From assembly GCF_003686955.1 (NCBI RefSeq), contig NZ_RCVM01000001.1:62001-126000 (forward strand): a stretch of 64,000 bases of DNA, written 5' to 3'. Source of the DNA: Streptococcus hillyeri. GTDB lineage: Bacteria; Bacillota; Bacilli; Lactobacillales; Streptococcaceae. The translations under genes were made by a program, and so were the position numbers. Under the pieces are notes generated by a model, which saw only the letters and a list, made by a program, of their open reading frames with translations, made no database searches and was not told the DNA's origin. Below, piece by piece: positions 61,201 through 64,000 of the stretch (position 1 is its first letter; each line of letters begins with the position of its first letter).

Positions 61201-62701
61201 AGATAAATTTTATATTGGAGATGAAGCCTTTGATGATTCATTCTTCATCACAGATCCAACTCGTAAAGAATACATCAAGAAAAATGCTGACGGAACTTAC
61301 ACGATACCAGAAAAAGATTTATATGATAGACCAATTTCTGATGAAAACATTTGGTTTATGGTAGAAGATTTTGCTGGAAATACCATGCGTACAAACCTTG
61401 CAGAATTTAAAATGATTGGTAATACTTCTGGCGTGGTTAACGTTAGACTGATGGATAATAAACTGAATATGTCCCTAGACATGCTAGGCTACCGTTACAG
61501 CATTAAAGATGAAGCTGGAAATGTTGTGACAGATAGCACATCTGTCGGAAGAAATCTACACATTTTACCATTTGGAACCTATACAGTTGAACTCATTTTA
61601 TTTGATGAAGAATATGCTAAATTATTGGATAATGAAACGGTCAAAACGATTGTGGTTGATGAAAACCATACCGAACTTGCTGTTGATTTTGCCACTAAAT
61701 TAGTGTTGTACAGTACTTTAACTGTTGACTTTGATACAGAATTACCAGCTGGTGTGCAGGTTTATGCTATTGATTCAAATGGCAACCGTACGGTGCTAAC
61801 CAAAGGACGCTACATCACGGATGTTTTTGAAAAACGTCTGGTGTACAATGAAAAATACACCATTGTTGTCGAAACGCCTAAAGGCTACTTTGTCGCTGGA
61901 GAAGATATGACCGCAGATATGGTAGAAAATCATGTGGTGAAAGTCTTGTCGCTTTGGGCTAAAGGGGATATTGAGCAGGATGGTAAAGCTCTAGAATTAG
62001 AAACTAAGCCAGAAATCGATCTTACAGCAGACCCTGACCAAGATGGCTTCACAACTGAGGAAGAATTGAAAGGTCAAAGCGATCCATTTGATGGGACTTC
62101 GGTACCAGAAGTGAGTGAAACAGGTGCCGGAGTCACAGCTGATGCCAAACCCGAAATCGATCTTACAGCAGACCCTGACCAAGATGGCTTCACAACTGAG
62201 GAAGAATTGAAAGGTCAAAGCGATCCATTTGATGGGACTTCGGTACCAGAAGTGAGTGAAACAGGTGCCGGAGTCACAGCTGACGCCAAACCCGAAATTG
62301 ACCTTGCATCAGACACCGACCAAGATGGTTTCACAACCGAGGAAGAATTAAAAGGTCAAAGCGATCCATTTGATACGACTTCAGTGCCATTTATTTGGGA
62401 GACAGGAACAGGGGTTACGGCTTCTGAGAAACCAATCATTAGTTTTGAAACTGAGAAAAAAGGTCACCTAGAATATCAGCCATTATCAGTGTCAAATACA
62501 AAAGATGAGGCGCCTGCTGATGTCGAAACAGTGTCACATACCCCAATGAGTGAGAAATCTTTAAATCAATTTTCTAAATCATTGACTAAAGAAGCGTTAC
62601 CAAAAACAGGTCAAACCGACTCATTCTTGACAATCTTATGTGGAACAATGGTTATCATCTCAGCTATGGTAGTTATTAAACTTAAGTCAAAAAATGACTA
62701 A
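58247..62701 (+). CDS. Cell-wall-anchored subtilisin-like serine protease (C5a peptidase/PrtS type)
   Basis: 1484 aa. Signal peptide (residues 1-31), a Ser/Thr/Glu-rich pro-region, then an S8 domain with the triad D152 (VVAVIDTGLD), H218 (ESHGMHVAGI) and S549 (GGTSMAAPHVAG). A PA domain (about 390-480: GKIVVIERGDITFGAK, GVIIFNN) is inserted, as in lactococcal and streptococcal cell-envelope proteases. Fn3-like domains follow (about 620 to 1200, with a FlgD-like ISPNGDGNRDAL), then three Asp-rich repeats (1254-1394), then a sorting signal LPKTG with hydrophobic helix and basic tail. A host-protein-cleaving or nutritional role is likely; the substrate is not evident. Confidence 0.93.
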   Translation: MEKRKRKREGLLLLSSAVLLAWTLSSQSVYASEFVQPQVEHTSVGVAEVTTVEIGQPILEETSRASEDSPAISGETLSTEASISVATEEKVAASEPVAEDKTDMDTTETVTDTVVSLSVEQPLSKESNAIVNTQPLWDSNIKGQGMVVAVIDTGLDVDHDVLHISDMTKAKYQKPEDIERAKQEAGIGYGKWYSDKVVFGYNYADSNDILKQKDVESHGMHVAGIAVGNPTKSHSSGDYIYGVAPEAQLMFMRVFSDKTGGGTSPFLYARAIEDAIKLGADTINLSLGSANGILNDTAKTIEAAIKKANEAGITVVIAGGNDTAFGEGHANPDADKPDYGLVGDPSAARDSLSVASYNNTHVTNEVLTINGAETTEVVFSRPNLETPAFDATKHYNYVFVGKGTENDFATSGDVTGKIVVIERGDITFGAKVENAQRHQAAGVIIFNNTDGDAHSVRMTLTEEATKIPSLFIDRKSGQLLVSNAADGKYTITVDGKYRLESNPKANRMSDFSSWGLTADGELKPDITAPGGDIFSSINDNKYGTMGGTSMAAPHVAGLSVLVKQVLAERFPNIKGKELSTLIKHLLMSTAVPHINDETKAHTSPRQQGAGIANVSKAAHSDFYLTGDEGLSSISLGNVGETFTFNVTIHNLSDQEKVVKYVTDVNTDQVENGKVTLKPRKLAEFAGETITVSAKGSVTVPISVNTAQFTKELTELMTNGYYLEGFVRFLNTEDDGELVSLPYVGFKGKFQDLAIIEKPVYDYKPGENPFYTDLTKVTSYTQEEDSHYTAVLIGEKEFNHLTNSYTDTLGLTAGAFKDENGNYVIRRDADGNPIIAISPNGDGNRDALAFRGTFLRNYKELRIAIYKAEDTAFETPLWISDKASGDKNYYSSNPSNPKSTLIDTSEWAGRDSEGKLLPDGKYKYVVEHYSVVPGAQKQRLVFDVVLDTSTPVVVTGVYDEATRRFKPRATKEEGVGVYREQMYYVLDKFYIGDEAFDDSFFITDPTRKEYIKKNADGTYTIPEKDLYDRPISDENIWFMVEDFAGNTMRTNLAEFKMIGNTSGVVNVRLMDNKLNMSLDMLGYRYSIKDEAGNVVTDSTSVGRNLHILPFGTYTVELILFDEEYAKLLDNETVKTIVVDENHTELAVDFATKLVLYSTLTVDFDTELPAGVQVYAIDSNGNRTVLTKGRYITDVFEKRLVYNEKYTIVVETPKGYFVAGEDMTADMVENHVVKVLSLWAKGDIEQDGKALELETKPEIDLTADPDQDGFTTEEELKGQSDPFDGTSVPEVSETGAGVTADAKPEIDLTADPDQDGFTTEEELKGQSDPFDGTSVPEVSETGAGVTADAKPEIDLASDTDQDGFTTEEELKGQSDPFDTTSVPFIWETGTGVTASEKPIISFETEKKGHLEYQPLSVSNTKDEAPADVETVSHTPMSEKSLNQFSKSLTKEALPKTGQTDSFLTILCGTMVIISAMVVIKLKSKND
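62006..62428 (+). repeat. Three tandem 141-bp repeats in the protease gene
   Basis: Units start at 62006, 62147 and 62288 and each encodes 47 residues containing DPDQDGFTTEEELKGQSDPF. Copies 1 and 2 are almost identical in DNA, copy 3 is diverged. The DxDxDGxxxxEE pattern is that of calcium-binding thrombospondin-3/dockerin-like loops, so the stalk is probably stiffened by calcium. Identity suggests recent duplication and variable copy number. Confidence 0.9.
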
Positions 62702-62723
62702 TCTTTAGAAAATATCATCATTT

Positions 62724-62761
62724 AAAAAACGAGTAAATCCAATAAGGACTACTCGTTTTTT
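62724..62761 (+). terminator. Terminator after the protease gene
   Basis: AAAAAACGAGTA pairs with TACTCGTTTTTT, followed by more T residues. Confidence 0.92.
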
Positions 62762-62907
62762 TTTTATTTAAATGAGTATTAATATAAATAACTATAGCAG
62801 GGTCAATAACTAACATGATATTGGAAAAATGACAGTCAAAATGTATAAAATAATCAGTCCTACCTCAAATTCTTTTGTGCGTTTGTCTGGTAAAAATAAT
62901 TATGCTA

Positions 62908-62936
62908 TTGATTTGTTTGTTCGCTTTTTGTATAAT
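62908..62936 (+). promoter_or_regulatory. Promoter of the YSIRK surface protein
   Basis: TTGATT (62908-62913), a 17-bp spacer and TATAAT (62931-62936); SD TTGGAGGAAA before the ATG. Confidence 0.7.
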
Positions 62937-62967
62937 GTAACCGTATTAACTATTTGGAGGAAATAAA

Positions 62968-64000
62968 ATGTTCGGAAAAAGAGCGATTCGAGATAATGCC
63001 CAACGCTTTTCGATTAAAAAGTACAGCATTGGTGTTGTCTCTGTCCTTTTAGGATTAGCTTTCCTAGGCGGAACAGTTGTTCAAGCAGAGGAGTCAGCCA
63101 ATTTAGGAAGCCAGCTTGTACAGCCTAGTGATAACACCTCTCTACAAGGTTTGGAAGAAGCTCAACCTGTTTCTGTGGTGCCAGATTCTAATGCGGTATC
63201 AGATAGTATTTCTACAGAGGTAGCTCCAGAAACGCTCACTACCCCAGCCCCTGTTGCAGAAGCAGAAGTTAGTCAATCATCAGTTGTTAGCGTAGAAGAC
63301 TATCAAAAAATGACAGCTAACAAGCAAGAGGTTACTGTCGAGGGCTATATTACAGGGTCTTTAAAATTAGGAAATGCCTATGGCAGTGAGTACTCCAACC
63401 TAGCTCTTGGTGCAACCAAAGACGCAGCAGCTAAAGATACGATTCCTGTTCAATTAGTCGGTAAGTCAGATGTTAGAAAAGCCTATAATGTCAAGGATAA
63501 CCCTCAGTACATCGGTAAGAAGGCAAGAGTAACAGGAATTTCAGAAAACTATTTTAATAAAATTGGTATAAAATCTACGAGCAAGATTGAAATTATTGAA
63601 GATGATAGTATTTCTGAGGAAACAAAACCTGTTGAAACCCCAGCACCACTAGAACCAGCGAGTCCAGACCTTACCCCAATTGCTCATTTGAGAACATCTG
63701 AACAGGGGAAAGAATATAGCTTTGCAGGAAAAGTTATCAGTCCTATCAATGCTTGGGGCGGTCAAGGCTTTTACGTTCAAGATAAGTCTGGCGCAGGCAT
63801 TTATGTTTATCCGAAAAAAGACTTATCCTTAAAACAAGGTGATGTTGTTGAACTAAGCGGAAAATTATCGCAATACGGCAGCGAGTTACAAGTTGTTGAC
63901 ATCACAGCAAGTAAAAAAATTGCAGACGACATTAACACGCCACTGACTACCTTAACCATTCCCACATTGAGTGCTGACAAACAGTCTACGCTAGTCAAAT
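62968..64000 (+). CDS. YSIRK-type surface protein with OB-fold repeats, probably a cell-wall nuclease (5' part)
   Basis: The first 344 residues; the gene runs off the window. The signal peptide carries a YSIRK-G/S variant (RFSIKKYSIGVVSVLLG), used for septal secretion of wall-anchored proteins. A Ser/Val/Pro linker is followed by two OB-like domains: EVTVEGYITGSLKLGNAYG with RKAYNVKDNPQYIGKKARVTG, then EYSFAGKVISPINAWGGQGF with GDVVELSGKLSQYGSELQVV. This layout resembles streptococcal wall-anchored DNases (SpnA/SsnA), whose endonuclease/exonuclease domain comes later. The nuclease call is inference; surface location is well supported. Confidence 0.7.
   Translation, partial: MFGKRAIRDNAQRFSIKKYSIGVVSVLLGLAFLGGTVVQAEESANLGSQLVQPSDNTSLQGLEEAQPVSVVPDSNAVSDSISTEVAPETLTTPAPVAEAEVSQSSVVSVEDYQKMTANKQEVTVEGYITGSLKLGNAYGSEYSNLALGATKDAAAKDTIPVQLVGKSDVRKAYNVKDNPQYIGKKARVTGISENYFNKIGIKSTSKIEIIEDDSISEETKPVETPAPLEPASPDLTPIAHLRTSEQGKEYSFAGKVISPINAWGGQGFYVQDKSGAGIYVYPKKDLSLKQGDVVELSGKLSQYGSELQVVDITASKKIADDINTPLTTLTIPTLSADKQSTLVK

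Overview
The window is a low-GC Firmicute chromosome that I read as Streptococcus. The gene order atpA-G-D-C, rexB/rexA, cdaA-cdaR-glmM, era, mutM-coaE, a pmrA-like MFS gene, rpmG-secG-rnr-smpB and comEA-comEC, with YSIRK and LPXTG surface proteins, is typical of that genus. The tagatose-6-phosphate lac operon and the cell-wall subtilase suggest a host-associated species, but I cannot name it. I saw no rRNA, tRNA, CRISPR array or complete insertion sequence.

Layout: 1-4.5 kb is the 3' half of the F1Fo ATP synthase operon. 4.9-13.6 kb holds a zinc metallopeptidase and the RexAB recombination nuclease, with a DUF1349-type gene between its subunits. 13.6-18.4 kb has a small hypothetical gene, trhO, a TDT-family transporter and murT-gatD (peptidoglycan amidation). 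18.5-23.2 kb has cdaA-cdaR-glmM (c-di-AMP and cell-wall precursor control) and era. 23.2-40.0 kb separates era from mutM, which are neighbours in several streptococci as far as I recall. It looks accessory: an orphan TIR-domain gene, gene remnants, a pezAT toxin-antitoxin pair, lacR/lacABCDFEGX, and an extracellular methionine-sulfoxide repair cluster (ccdA, a Met-rich lipoprotein, a TlpA-like thioredoxin, msrAB) with a YesN/YesM two-component system. 40.3-50.5 kb is mutM-coaE, an ABC exporter, a HerA-like ATPase, an MFS transporter, rpmG, secG, rnr and smpB. 50.5-57.3 kb has a GtrA-like gene, a lipoprotein, a preQ1-II riboswitch with queT, a TrmN6/GIY-YIG fusion, plsC and comEA-comEC. 57.3-64 kb is a repeat-rich intergenic region, a 1484-residue cell-wall subtilase and the start of a YSIRK surface protein.

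The most unusual signal is non-coding. In front of atpD, glmM and mutM a Shine-Dalgarno-like AAAGG is separated from the start codon by about 125-145 nt of strongly foldable sequence. Each copy ends in a near-identical TGTATCwTAA box just before an ATG that has no SD of its own. The glmM and mutM copies and a free-standing copy at 57.6-57.76 kb share a two-hairpin layout with compensatory base changes, so this may be a structured RNA/MITE family that brings SD and AUG together. A second family of short perfect hairpins lies at 4.6, 31.6 and 57.8 kb. Other points of note are the 22% methionine lipoprotein beside msrAB, the orphan TIR protein with a conserved WxxxE, and an apparently leaderless trmN6 transcript.
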